Of a DNA stretch of 64,000 bases, positions 16,344 to 24,719 are shown piece by piece. Under the pieces are notes generated by a model. The model saw only the letters and a program-made list of their open reading frames with translations. It ran no database searches and had not been told where the DNA came from. The stretch is from positions 286,330 to 350,329 of the forward strand of contig NZ_OMOJ01000003.1 of assembly GCF_900302505.1 (NCBI RefSeq), in the 5' to 3' direction. Made by a program: the position numbers and the translations under genes. Origin of the DNA: Pseudoprimorskyibacter insulae (GTDB lineage Bacteria > Pseudomonadota > Alphaproteobacteria > Rhodobacterales > Rhodobacteraceae). The first letter of the stretch is position 1; the number at the start of each line of letters is the position of its first letter.

Positions 16344-17468
16344 TCAAGCAGATGCGCGCAACCGATCACGATGTCTTGCAAGCCATAGCACCATCATCGC
16401 AAGGGGCGCGACGTTGATTTCGCCAGTCTCAAGCAGATCCATCGCCCTGTTGAATGAAATGACATGGGTGCGAATGTCTTCGGTTTCGGTCTCCAACCCG
16501 CCCAGCCAGTTGCCTTCCTCGGGCAGATCGCACAGGCCAAGGAAGCAGTGGAAATAGTCCGTCGCATAGCCGGGTGACGCATAGACCCCGCCGATTTTCT
16601 CAAGCCGGGTCATAGCGATACCGGATTCTTCCATGGCTTCGCGATGGGCGCAGACCTCGGGGCTTTCGCCCGCATCCACCATGCCCGCCACGGGTTCCAG
16701 CACCCAAGGATGCGGATCGCCCCGCCCCATCACGCCCATGCGCAACTGTTCCACCAGCAACAACCGGTCCGTGCGCGGATCATAGGGCAGCACTAGCGCG
16801 GCATCGTAGCCAATAAAGATTTCGCGATGCACCGGATCGGTTTCACGGCCATCGAACCGGCGAAAGCTGACGTCAAATTCCTTCAGGCGGAAGAAACCAT
16901 CATGCCCGGTGCCGCGATCCGTGACCGTCACATGATCGGCCAGCGCGCTGCGGCGCAGGCTGTGCGGATCGGATTGTCGGGCCAGAACCCGTGACCAAGC
17001 CCGCGCCATCAGCGGATTGCGCAGCGCGCGGATCTGCGCCACGGGCATGCGCCCGTATTGGCGCAGGATGTCTTGCGCGGCCAGCACCGTCAGATCTCCG
17101 CGCCGGGCGATCCAATCGTCCAAGTCCCAAATGCCGGGGCCGGTTTGCAACGGCTTGCCCGGAACATAGACCTGCGCGGGCACCTCTTGGCCGTCCAGCA
17201 CCACAGTGCACGGGGTCAGCACATAGTCATAGCCGCCTTCGTAATAGTCCAGCCGGGCCAGATCCTCATCAGACACAGTCACCAGCAGGCCCTGCGCTGC
17301 GGCTCCGGCATCCGGCACCAGCGCCGGGAAATCTGCGCCGTTGACGGGGGCGGCACGGTGGCCGGGGAATTGCGCGGCACGCAGGTCATCCGCCCCAAGC
17401 GCCCGGCCCAAGACAGCCTCAAGCAAGGGAACACAGCGCAGCGTCCCGAACAAAAACAGATCTGTCAC
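16344..17468 (-). CDS. trgB: TrgB-like protein: gamma-glutamylcyclotransferase-type domain fused to Nudix hydrolase
   Basis: Two domains in 374 aa. Residues about 1-130 look like the AIG2/GGCT fold (FLFGTLRCVPLLEAVLG at 5-21, and an acid in LDYYEGGYD near residue 77). Residues about 195-370 are an ADP-ribose pyrophosphatase-like Nudix domain, with the Nudix box at 262-284: G262, E268, and R277EAMEESG as the REUXEEXGU core. Known: TrgB of R. sphaeroides is part of its tellurite-resistance locus; the biochemical substrate is not settled. The gene starts 6 bp after the trgA stop and precedes cysK by 56 bp, so the three are probably cotranscribed. The pairing suggests glutathione/ADP-ribose housekeeping under oxyanion stress, but that is inference. 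Confidence 0.85.
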   Translation of the reverse strand: MTDLFLFGTLRCVPLLEAVLGRALGADDLRAAQFPGHRAAPVNGADFPALVPDAGAAAQGLLVTVSDEDLARLDYYEGGYDYVLTPCTVVLDGQEVPAQVYVPGKPLQTGPGIWDLDDWIARRGDLTVLAAQDILRQYGRMPVAQIRALRNPLMARAWSRVLARQSDPHSLRRSALADHVTVTDRGTGHDGFFRLKEFDVSFRRFDGRETDPVHREIFIGYDAALVLPYDPRTDRLLLVEQLRMGVMGRGDPHPWVLEPVAGMVDAGESPEVCAHREAMEESGIAMTRLEKIGGVYASPGYATDYFHCFLGLCDLPEEGNWLGGLETETEDIRTHVISFNRAMDLLETGEINVAPLAMMVLWLARHRDRLRASA

Positions 17469-17474
17469 GCGATG

Positions 17475-17915
17475 TTATCTCCAGTTGCGGGCAGTCAGTT
17501 CGATCACCAAGCCCACAATGACGGCGCCGATTAACAAAAACTTGATGAAATCGAGGTTCAGCATCAATGCGCCGTGTTTCAGGCCAAATTCCACCACGCC
17601 CGCAAAGGCCTCTAGCACGTCGCCGTAGCGGTGGCGCATGGATTCCTGCCACATGTGATAGATGCCTTGCACGAAAAGCGCCCAGAACAGCAGGGCCACG
17701 GTGCCGGTAATGCCATTGCCGATGCCCGCGCCCCAGCCGCGCCCGGCGCGTTTGCCAACGATCCACCACCCGCAGAAAAAGCCCACCGCTGCATTGACCA
17801 GATTGAACGACCCATAGGCCGTATCAGGCGGCATCAGGGTTTTGAACTGTTCCGAAATCAGGAAGGCGAAGCCGGCAAACAGAATGCCGGCAACCAATCG
17901 AGCAGCAGTGAACAT
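17475..17915 (-). CDS. trgA: TrgA family membrane protein (tellurite resistance locus)
   Basis: Seen: 146 aa with about four hydrophobic spans (residues 4-22, 39-53, 68-86 and 126-141) and a cytoplasmic-type acidic middle (RHRYGDVLEAF). No catalytic motif. Assigned to TrgA by context and overall character: it sits immediately before the GGCT-Nudix gene and cysK, as in R. sphaeroides trgAB-cysK. It begins 6 bp after the cfa stop, extending the transcription unit upstream. Mechanism unknown. Confidence 0.78.
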   Translation of the reverse strand: MFTAARLVAGILFAGFAFLISEQFKTLMPPDTAYGSFNLVNAAVGFFCGWWIVGKRAGRGWGAGIGNGITGTVALLFWALFVQGIYHMWQESMRHRYGDVLEAFAGVVEFGLKHGALMLNLDFIKFLLIGAVIVGLVIELTARNWR

Positions 17916-17921
17916 TTGGCC

Positions 17922-19202
17922 TCATGCGGGTTTTGCGATGGTGATCTGGGTCACGTCGCAGTTTCCGCTGTGGAAGGTGGCAGCGCAAGAGGTGAGGTAA
18001 AAATTCCACATGCGCCGGAACCGATCGTCAAAGCCAAGTTGCGCCACGGCGTCCCATTGGTCGTTGAACGTATCGTGCCAGCGCCGCAGCGTCTGGCTAT
18101 AGCTTTCGCCAAATTCAATCGAGCCGACCTCTTGCAAACCGGCCCGCGCAACGGCTTGCCGGAGCGCAATGGGGCTGGGCAACATGCCACCCGGAAAGAT
18201 GTATTTCTGGATGAAATCGACACCCTTACGGTACACATCCCAGCGCCGATCCTGCACGGTGATGATCTGAAGCGTCGCCTTCGCGCCGGGTTTCAACCGT
18301 TGACGCACGGCGTCGAAATAGACCGGCCAGTATTTTTCGCCCACCGCCTCAAACATTTCGATGCTTGCGATTCCGTCATAGGTGCCAAGCTCGTCGCGAT
18401 AGTCTTGCAGCTTCAATTCGACAAGATCGGAAAGCCCTGCCTTTTCAATGCGATCCTGAGCAAACTTCAACTGCTCCTTTGAGATGGTCAGCCCCGTAAC
18501 CCGCAGGCCACGTTCCTTGGCGGCGTATTCGGCAAAGCCGCCCCAACCGCAGCCGATTTCCAAGATATGATCGCCCGGCTTGGCCCCCATCTGATCCACC
18601 ATCGAGGCGTATTTGGCCGTCTGCGCGGCCTCAAGGCTTTCTTGGCCCGACCGGAACAGGGCTGAGGAATAGGTCATTGTATCGTCCAGCCAAAGCCCGT
18701 AGAAATCATTGCCCAGATCGTAGTGATAGCTGATGTTCTTCTTGGCCTGACGCTTGGAATTGGACTGCATCCAGAACCGCATCCGCTCATAGGCGCGCAG
18801 CAGGCTCATGCCCGGAAAGCCGTCGTACAGCTCATCATTGTCGGCATGGACAAGGTCCATAAAGGCCTGAAGATCCGGCGTGCTCCACCAGCCATCAAGG
18901 TAGGCGTCGCAGAACCCAAGGTCGCCTTCGCGGATCAATCGGGCAAAAGTATCGGGATTGTGGACACACAATTCGGCCACCGGGCCCGGCCTGCGCCCCT
19001 CGGCGCGGAATCGCCGCCCATCCGGCAGAACAAAATCAAGCCGCCCTGCGCCCATGTCACATGCGACGTCGAACACCTTGGCAAAATACCGCGGCAGATT
19101 GGACTGCCCCTCTGTTGATGTCAGGATCATCCCCACAGCCTCCGAACTGCCATTCAGGCTATGCGGCACGCCGCTTTCGGGCAAGTGTCTTGAATCCAGC
19201 AT
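17922..19202 (-). CDS. cfa: Cyclopropane-fatty-acyl-phospholipid synthase family methyltransferase
   Basis: SAM-dependent methylation of unsaturated acyl chains in membrane phospholipids. Seen: 426 aa from ATG 19202, preceded by AGGGGG about 8 nt upstream inside the end of phrB; a much longer reading upstream is non-homologous read-through. Signature region YHYDLGNDFYGLWLDD (about 159-174), SAM-binding LEIGCGWGGFAEYA (about 214-227), then the SIEMFEAVG segment and a C-terminal YSQTLRRW(H) motif as in the family. It starts 1 bp after the phrB stop (coupled) and ends 6 bp before trgA. Family members near photolyase genes sometimes make modified fatty acids other than cyclopropanes (for example furan fatty acid precursors), so the exact product is open. 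Confidence 0.88.
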   Translation of the reverse strand: MLDSRHLPESGVPHSLNGSSEAVGMILTSTEGQSNLPRYFAKVFDVACDMGAGRLDFVLPDGRRFRAEGRRPGPVAELCVHNPDTFARLIREGDLGFCDAYLDGWWSTPDLQAFMDLVHADNDELYDGFPGMSLLRAYERMRFWMQSNSKRQAKKNISYHYDLGNDFYGLWLDDTMTYSSALFRSGQESLEAAQTAKYASMVDQMGAKPGDHILEIGCGWGGFAEYAAKERGLRVTGLTISKEQLKFAQDRIEKAGLSDLVELKLQDYRDELGTYDGIASIEMFEAVGEKYWPVYFDAVRQRLKPGAKATLQIITVQDRRWDVYRKGVDFIQKYIFPGGMLPSPIALRQAVARAGLQEVGSIEFGESYSQTLRRWHDTFNDQWDAVAQLGFDDRFRRMWNFYLTSCAATFHSGNCDVTQITIAKPA

Positions 19203-19203
19203 G

Positions 19204-20625
19204 TTAAAACCCCCTGTTTTCATAGGCGTCCAGCGCCCGTTTGCGCCCGTCTTCTGCGGTGACCACAGGGTCGGGGTATGGATCGGTGGCCGACAGGCCC
19301 CATGATTTCGGTACGGCTTGGAAATAGGCCAATGCATCGCTGTGCGGGTTGGATTTGCCCTCGGCGATCCAGCGGTCCACGTAAACGTGACCTGCGTCGA
19401 ACTTTTCCAATTGGCTGACCGGGTTGAACACGCGGAAATAGGGCGCAGCATCCGGGCCACTGCCTGCCGTCCACTGCCAGCCCATCGCGTTTGAGGCCGG
19501 ATCCCAGTCGGTCAGGCAGTCTTCGAACCACGCCTGCCCGATGCGCCAATCGGTCATCAGGTGTTTGGTCAGATAGCTGGCAACAATCATCCGGGCGCGG
19601 TTGTGCATCCGGCCAGTCACATACATTTCGCGCATCGCGGCATCGACAAAGGGAATACCGGTGCGCCCCTGTTTCCACGCGACCACCTCGGGCCGGGTGT
19701 CATCGGTGTTCCATGGGAAGGCGGACCAGTCCTCGCGCCAGTTGCCGGTCAGGATATGCGGCGTGTGCCACATCAGATGATAGGCAAATTCGCGCCAGAC
19801 CAGTTCCTTCAGATAATGTTCCGCGCCGCGTTTGCCTTCGTGCATGGCCCGCATCCCGGCGTGCCAGCACTGATGCGGGCTGATTTCCCCCAGCGCCAGA
19901 TTTTCCGACAGGTTTGAGGTGGCATCTTCGGCCGGGTGATTGCGCATGTCTTTGTAGGTGTCGACCTTATGCGCCATGAACGCCCCCAGCCGCCCCTGCG
20001 CCGCCGCCTCGCCCAGTTGCTGATAGGGCCGCACCACAGCCGCACCCCGCCGCATCGCGGCGCCAAGGTGCCAGTCGTCCAGCGCTTCGCTCTCGGGCCA
20101 TGTGTCCGGCGCCGGGATCTGCGAAGGCGCTTTCAGGGGGCCGGGCACGTCAACATCCTTCACCGCCCGCCAGAACGGCGAATAGACCTTATAGGGCCCG
20201 CCTGTCTTGGTCTCGACCGTCCAAGGCTCAAACATCAGATGGCCGCCGAAACTGCGTGCCTCAATGCCCCGATCCTTGAGCGCCGCCTTGACCGCCTTGT
20301 CGCGTTCAACGCTGGCAGGATCATATAGCCGGGTCCAATAGACAGCCCCCGCACCAGTCTCATCGATCAGCTGGGTCAAAGCCGCCAAGGCGCCGCCTGA
20401 CCGATAGATCAACCGGCTGCCCTTGGCCGCCAGCGCCTCGGCATAGTGGCCCAGCCCAAGCCCCAACCGCCATTTCGGCGCCGCGCCCAGAACGTCGACT
20501 TGCCCGTCACGGATCGTCACCGGAATCACCGGGCGCCCCGTCTGAACAGCGGCGTCCAAGGCCGGATGATCGGTCAAACGCAGATCGCGTCGGATCCACA
20601 AAAGGATGGGGGATTGGTCGCTCAC
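19204..20625 (-). CDS. phrB: Deoxyribodipyrimidine photolyase / cryptochrome family
   Basis: Light-driven, FAD-dependent repair of UV pyrimidine dimers. Seen: 473 aa from GTG 20625. I prefer this start because AAGGAG lies 9 nt upstream (20635-20640) and the protein then begins VSDQSPILLWIRRDLRL; an in-frame ATG at 20649 would place this ribosome site inside the gene. The N-terminal antenna Rossmann-type domain is followed by the helical FAD domain, with GRTGIPFVDAAMREMYVTG, the MHNRARMIVASYL motif and WQWTAGSGPDAAPYFRVFNP. First gene of the minus-strand run phrB-cfa-trgA-trgB-cysK-channel-alaX. Confidence 0.93.
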   Translation of the reverse strand: MSDQSPILLWIRRDLRLTDHPALDAAVQTGRPVIPVTIRDGQVDVLGAAPKWRLGLGLGHYAEALAAKGSRLIYRSGGALAALTQLIDETGAGAVYWTRLYDPASVERDKAVKAALKDRGIEARSFGGHLMFEPWTVETKTGGPYKVYSPFWRAVKDVDVPGPLKAPSQIPAPDTWPESEALDDWHLGAAMRRGAAVVRPYQQLGEAAAQGRLGAFMAHKVDTYKDMRNHPAEDATSNLSENLALGEISPHQCWHAGMRAMHEGKRGAEHYLKELVWREFAYHLMWHTPHILTGNWREDWSAFPWNTDDTRPEVVAWKQGRTGIPFVDAAMREMYVTGRMHNRARMIVASYLTKHLMTDWRIGQAWFEDCLTDWDPASNAMGWQWTAGSGPDAAPYFRVFNPVSQLEKFDAGHVYVDRWIAEGKSNPHSDALAYFQAVPKSWGLSATDPYPDPVVTAEDGRKRALDAYENRGF

Positions 20626-20767
20626 CTTAAACGGCTCCTTGGTTTTCATACAGTTAGAGCAGGCCGAAATCGGTCAATGCACAAATTGCGCTTTCTCGCC
20701 GCCACTCCTGCCAAAAAATGACAGGTGTCTATGCGATACCCTCCTCATCAACACGAAAGGAAACGAC

Positions 20768-21142
20768 ATGACTTACAAACCCAACAACTGCCTCATCTGG
20801 GCCGAGATCCCGGTATCGGATCTGACCGCTGCTACAACTTTCTACGCAGGGGTCACCGGAATGGATCTACAATTGAACACAGATATGGGCCCAGAGCCGA
20901 TTGCCATCTTCACCTATCAGGAACCGGGCGTATCGCTGCACCTGTTCCAAGGCACGCCTGCCCCGCGCGGCATCGGCAACCGCGTGCACCTGAATTCCGA
21001 AGGCAAGCTGGAAGACACCATGGGCCGCGTCGAAAAGGCAGGCGGCAAAGTAATGTCGCCCGCCATCGAATTGCCCGATGGCCGGTTCTTTTATGCCGAA
21101 GATCCCGACGGCAATTCCATCGGGTTCTTCGAACCGAAATAA
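20768..21142 (+). CDS. VOC family (glyoxalase/bleomycin-resistance fold) protein
   Basis: 124-aa single-domain VOC protein. ATG 20768 is preceded by AAAGGA at proper spacing; a longer in-frame extension upstream overlaps the phrB promoter region and looks non-coding. Seen: beta-alpha-beta-beta-beta modules with IWAEIPVSDLTAATTFY at the start and FFYAEDPDGNSIGFFEP at the end, where the final E is the usual metal-ligand position. Likely a metal-dependent lyase or dioxygenase-like small enzyme; the substrate cannot be read. It is transcribed divergently from phrB across a 142-bp spacer and converges with acuI. Confidence 0.82.
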   Translation: MTYKPNNCLIWAEIPVSDLTAATTFYAGVTGMDLQLNTDMGPEPIAIFTYQEPGVSLHLFQGTPAPRGIGNRVHLNSEGKLEDTMGRVEKAGGKVMSPAIELPDGRFFYAEDPDGNSIGFFEPK

Positions 21143-21146
21143 AGGG

Positions 21147-22133
21147 TTAGCGGGTCACGTCCACCACGACGCGGCCCCGCACCTGACCTTTCAGGATCTG
21201 TTCGCCCAAGGCGGGCAGATCCGACAGGCCCGCCGGCTGAACCATGGCCTGCGACACATCCATCGGCAAATCCCGCGCAATTCGCTGCCACGCACGCACA
21301 CGCGCCTCATAGGGCTGCATCACGCTGTCGATGCCCAGCAGGTTCACCCCGCGCAGCAAGAACGGAATGACCGTCGCAGGCAGGTTCGCCCCGCCCGCAA
21401 GGCCAACCGCCGCAACCGAGCCGCCGTATTTCATCTGCCCCAAGATCCGCGCCAGCATCGGCCCGCCAACCGCATCCACGCAGCCCGCCCAGGTCTCGCT
21501 CTCCAGCGGGCGCTTGACCGTTTCGGCCAGTTCTTCGCGCGGCACAATGCGCGACGCCCCAAGACTGCGCAGATAGTCCTCTTGGTCGGGCCGCCCCGTG
21601 ACGCCCGCCACCTGATAGCCAAGCGCCGCCAGCAGCGCCACGGCCACCGATCCGACACCGCCCGCAGCGCCGGTGACCAGCACCTCGCCCCTGTCCGGCG
21701 TCAGCCCATGATCTTCCAGCGCCATAACCGCCAGCATCGCGGTAAACCCCGCCGTGCCCACAGCCATCGCCTGATCCAGCCGCAAACCATCCGGCAGCGG
21801 CACCAGCCAATCGGCATTGACGCGGGCAAACTCGGCATAGCCCCCCCAATGCGCCTCGCCCACACGCCAGCCGGTCAGAACCACCTTGTCGCCGGGCTGA
21901 TAGCGCGGATCGGCGCTTTCCTCGACCACGCCAGAAAAATCGATCCCCGGAATATGCGGGTAATTGCGGACCAGACCGCCCCCCGACCCAAGGCATAGCC
22001 CGTCTTTGTAGTTCACCGTAGAATAGGCCACGCGCACCAGCACATTCCCATTCTCCAGATCCGCGATGTTCAGATCTTTGACCGATGCCGAAGTGCTTCC
22101 ATCCTCGGCCTTCTCAACCATCAATGCCCGCAT
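21147..22133 (-). CDS. acuI: Acryloyl-CoA reductase-like MDR oxidoreductase (YhdH/AcuI family)
   Basis: NADPH-dependent medium-chain reductase; AcuI-type members reduce toxic acryloyl-CoA to propionyl-CoA in DMSP and 3-hydroxypropionate metabolism. Seen: 328 aa from ATG 22133, with AGGGAGGG just upstream; the longer upstream reading is atypical. STVNYKDGLCL near the N-terminus, the family's IPGIDFSGVV segment, and the nucleotide-binding VTGAAGGVGSVAVALL. No zinc-binding cysteines, as expected for this zinc-free branch. It lies downstream of scpB after 122 bp. Symbol assigned by family; a generic YhdH role cannot be excluded. Confidence 0.78.
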   Translation of the reverse strand: MRALMVEKAEDGSTSASVKDLNIADLENGNVLVRVAYSTVNYKDGLCLGSGGGLVRNYPHIPGIDFSGVVEESADPRYQPGDKVVLTGWRVGEAHWGGYAEFARVNADWLVPLPDGLRLDQAMAVGTAGFTAMLAVMALEDHGLTPDRGEVLVTGAAGGVGSVAVALLAALGYQVAGVTGRPDQEDYLRSLGASRIVPREELAETVKRPLESETWAGCVDAVGGPMLARILGQMKYGGSVAAVGLAGGANLPATVIPFLLRGVNLLGIDSVMQPYEARVRAWQRIARDLPMDVSQAMVQPAGLSDLPALGEQILKGQVRGRVVVDVTR

Positions 22134-22255
22134 TGGACCCTCCCTTTCATCTTTCCGGCAAATACTCGGGGGTGAATGGGCCCGCAGGGCCCAGAGGGGG
22201 CAAAGCCCCTTCCCCGACGACCTACCAATCACACAGCGCCAATCCAGCGATCGCG

Positions 22256-22915
22256 TCAGGCACCCTCCTCGTCGAACAGATCATCCTGCCCGTCGTTCTC
22301 AAGCGGCTCCTCCCGCTCGTCTTCGGCACCGGGGCGCGGACGGTTGTCCAGCAGGCCAGCGGCACGCAATTCCTTCAGCCCCGGCAGATCGCGGGCCGAT
22401 TCCAGCCCGAAGTGATCCAGAAACGACTGCGTGACAACAAAGGTGACAGGCCGTCCGGGCGTCATACGGCGGCGGCCAAAGCGGATCCATTCCATCTCCA
22501 GCAACTGATCCACCGTCCCGCGGCTGACCGACACGCCGCGGATTTCTTCGATCTCGGCGCGGGTGACCGGCTGATGATAGGCGATGATGGCCAGCGTTTC
22601 GATCGCGGCGCGACTAAGCTTGCGCACCTCGACCGTTTCTTTCTGCATCAAGAACCCCAGATCGGCAGCGGTGCGAATGGCCCAGGCCTCGCCCACGCGG
22701 ACCACCTGCACACCGCGCCCGTCATAACGGCGCTGCAAATGGGCCAGTGCGGTTTTCGCATCGCACCCATGCGGCATCCGGGCGTTCAATTCCCGCTCGG
22801 TGATCGGTTCCGCCGTGGCAAACAGGATCGCTTCGACCATGCGTTCCTGTTCCGCCAGCGGCGGGGCCTCAAACAGACTTTTTTCCTGCGGGTCACGAAG
22901 GTGCGGATCACTCAC
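22256..22915 (-). CDS. scpB: Segregation and condensation protein B
   Basis: Winged-helix partner of the SMC-ScpAB condensin that compacts and segregates the chromosome. Seen: 219 aa from GTG 22915, which overlaps the end of scpA by 8 bp (GTGAGTGA), the natural coupled start. Family landmarks: MVEAILFATAEPIT, IETLAIIAYHQPVTRAEIEEIRG and VTFVVTQSFLDHFGL. An acidic C-terminal tail (about 195-219) follows. It sits directly after scpA, the standard arrangement. Confidence 0.92.
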   Translation of the reverse strand: MSDPHLRDPQEKSLFEAPPLAEQERMVEAILFATAEPITERELNARMPHGCDAKTALAHLQRRYDGRGVQVVRVGEAWAIRTAADLGFLMQKETVEVRKLSRAAIETLAIIAYHQPVTRAEIEEIRGVSVSRGTVDQLLEMEWIRFGRRRMTPGRPVTFVVTQSFLDHFGLESARDLPGLKELRAAGLLDNRPRPGAEDEREEPLENDGQDDLFDEEGA

Positions 22916-23714
22916 TGCGTCGGTCCCTCTTGCGCAATTGAATGGGTTCGAACAGGCCCGATTGGCGGATCTCGGCCTTGCCCTCTTTGCACAGCTCCAG
23001 CGATGCGGCAAAGGTCGCCGCCGTGGCAGACCGCCATTTGACCGGGTCTTTGTGCCAGCCGTCGGGGATGTAGCTGGCGATATCGGTCCAAACGCCTGCA
23101 AATCCGATCAGCGGGCGCATTCGTTCCAGCGCCTGCTCCATCGTGAAAACGGAATCGCGGTCCATCACGAAGGGGCGGAATTCATCCTTGGTTCGGATGC
23201 GGGCATAGCCCTGCATCAGGTCCAGCAGCGTCGCGGTATATTCCACCCGGCGCACCCGTTCGATCTGTTGCGTCTGGGCACGGGCAAAAAAATCGCGGCC
23301 CAATTGGTCCCGCGCCATCAGCCGGGCGGCAGCATCGCGCATGGCCTGCAAGCGTTCCAGCTGAAACGCCAGATGCGCGGCCAGATCTTCGCCGGATGGG
23401 CCTTCTTCCTCGGGGTCGGGCGGCAGCAGAAGGCGCGACTTCAAGAAAGCCATCCAAGCGGCCATCACCAGATAATCAGCGGCCAATTCGATGCGCAATT
23501 CCTTGACCTTATCAACAAAGGCCAGATATTGCCGCGCCAGATCCAAAACCGAGATTTTGCGCAGGTCCACCTTTTGCGTGCGGCTAAGTTGCAGCAAAAG
23601 GTCCAGAGGGCCCTCATAGCCGTCCAGTTCCACAATCAGGGATTCCGCGGCCAGCCGTTCGGCGACTGCCTGGTCCTTTACTTGGTGGATTGCATCGATC
23701 TGTTGGTCACTCAT
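22908..23714 (-). CDS. scpA: Segregation and condensation protein A
   Basis: Kleisin subunit bridging SMC heads. Seen: 268 aa from ATG 23714, overlapping the nagZ stop by 8 bp (ATGAGTGA). Kleisin N-terminus ELDGYEGPLDLLLQLSRTQ, then LADYLVMAAWMAFLKSRLLLP-type helices, and a C-terminal winged-helix end (ATFAASLELCKEGKAEI). Part of argS-SPOR-nagZ-scpA-scpB, a gene order usual in Rhodobacteraceae. Confidence 0.93.
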   Translation of the reverse strand: MSDQQIDAIHQVKDQAVAERLAAESLIVELDGYEGPLDLLLQLSRTQKVDLRKISVLDLARQYLAFVDKVKELRIELAADYLVMAAWMAFLKSRLLLPPDPEEEGPSGEDLAAHLAFQLERLQAMRDAAARLMARDQLGRDFFARAQTQQIERVRRVEYTATLLDLMQGYARIRTKDEFRPFVMDRDSVFTMEQALERMRPLIGFAGVWTDIASYIPDGWHKDPVKWRSATAATFAASLELCKEGKAEIRQSGLFEPIQLRKRDRRSE

Positions 23715-24714
23715 GTCCGCGCTCAGCTTCAAGCGCCTCAAGCTGAGCATCCAACGCCGCAATGTCAACACTATCGGAGGTAGGCCGCGCCGCCAGCGCT
23801 GCATCGGCCCGCATTTGCGCGGCGTCAGTCATCGTGCCGGTGCTGCGCATCAGGGCGATCATTTCGCGCAGGTCGCCATTGCAGTGCAGCACCACATCAC
23901 AGCCTGCATCCAGCGCTCGCCGCCCACGTTGCCAAACCGGGCCGTCCAGCGCCTCCATCGAGATGTCGTCGGTCATCAGCAGCCCGTCAAAACCGATCTG
24001 CCCCCGGATCATCGCGATCATCTTGGCCGATTGGGTGGCCGGTTCATCCGACAAATGTTCATAGATCAGATGCGCCGTCATCCCCATCGTCATATCGGAA
24101 AACGGGCGGAAGGCGGCGAAATCGGCCTTCTCAAGCGTGGCGACAGGGTCGGTGACGCGCGGCACGTCCAGATGGCTGTCGATCTGCGCCAGCCCGTGGC
24201 CGGGGATATGCTTGATGACCGGATAGACACCGCCATCCAGCAGCCCCTGCGCCACGGCGCGGCCAACGCCGACCACCGTTTCAAGGTCACTGCCATAGCA
24301 ACGGTTGCGCAGGAATTTATGGGTTTGGGGCCGGGCGATATCCAGCATGGGGGCGCAATTGGCGTCGATCCCCAGCGACAGCAGTTCCGCCGCGATGATC
24401 CGATAGCGAAGGTACATAACGCGGGCCGCCTTGGGGCCAAAGCGGGCCACATGATCCAGAGGCGCAGGCCAGTCGCGGGCCAAGGGCGGGCGGAGCCGCT
24501 GTACCCGTCCGCCTTCTTGGTCAATGAACACGGGCGCATTCCAGCCGACCGTATCGCGCAGATCGGCAGTCAGCGCGCGGATCTGGTCGGCGGCTTCGAT
24601 GTTGCGGGCAAACAGGATAAAGCCAAAGGGGTTGGCATCGGCAAAAAAGCGGCGCTCAGCGCCGCTTAGGGCCGTGCCCTCACATCCCAGAATGGCAGCG
24701 CCAAACCGCGACAT
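23707..24714 (-). CDS. nagZ: Beta-N-acetylhexosaminidase (GH3)
   Basis: Cytoplasmic enzyme releasing GlcNAc from anhydromuropeptides in peptidoglycan recycling. Seen: 335 aa from ATG 24714 (MSRFGAAILG), 5 bp after the SPOR gene's stop; the ORF could extend 10 residues into that gene but this is not needed. GH3 landmarks: FIDQEGGRVQRL, the catalytic loop KHIPGHGLAQIDSH, and LLMTDDISMEAL carrying the nucleophile Asp. It overlaps scpA at its 3' end. The cell-wall theme fits the upstream SPOR protein. Confidence 0.93.
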   Translation of the reverse strand: MSRFGAAILGCEGTALSGAERRFFADANPFGFILFARNIEAADQIRALTADLRDTVGWNAPVFIDQEGGRVQRLRPPLARDWPAPLDHVARFGPKAARVMYLRYRIIAAELLSLGIDANCAPMLDIARPQTHKFLRNRCYGSDLETVVGVGRAVAQGLLDGGVYPVIKHIPGHGLAQIDSHLDVPRVTDPVATLEKADFAAFRPFSDMTMGMTAHLIYEHLSDEPATQSAKMIAMIRGQIGFDGLLMTDDISMEALDGPVWQRGRRALDAGCDVVLHCNGDLREMIALMRSTGTMTDAAQMRADAALAARPTSDSVDIAALDAQLEALEAERGHE

Positions 24715-24719
24715 CGGCG

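Noticed and set aside
17631..18482. 283-codon plus-strand ORF opposite trgA and cfa
   Set aside because: Antisense to two recognised genes; no motif or ribosome site.
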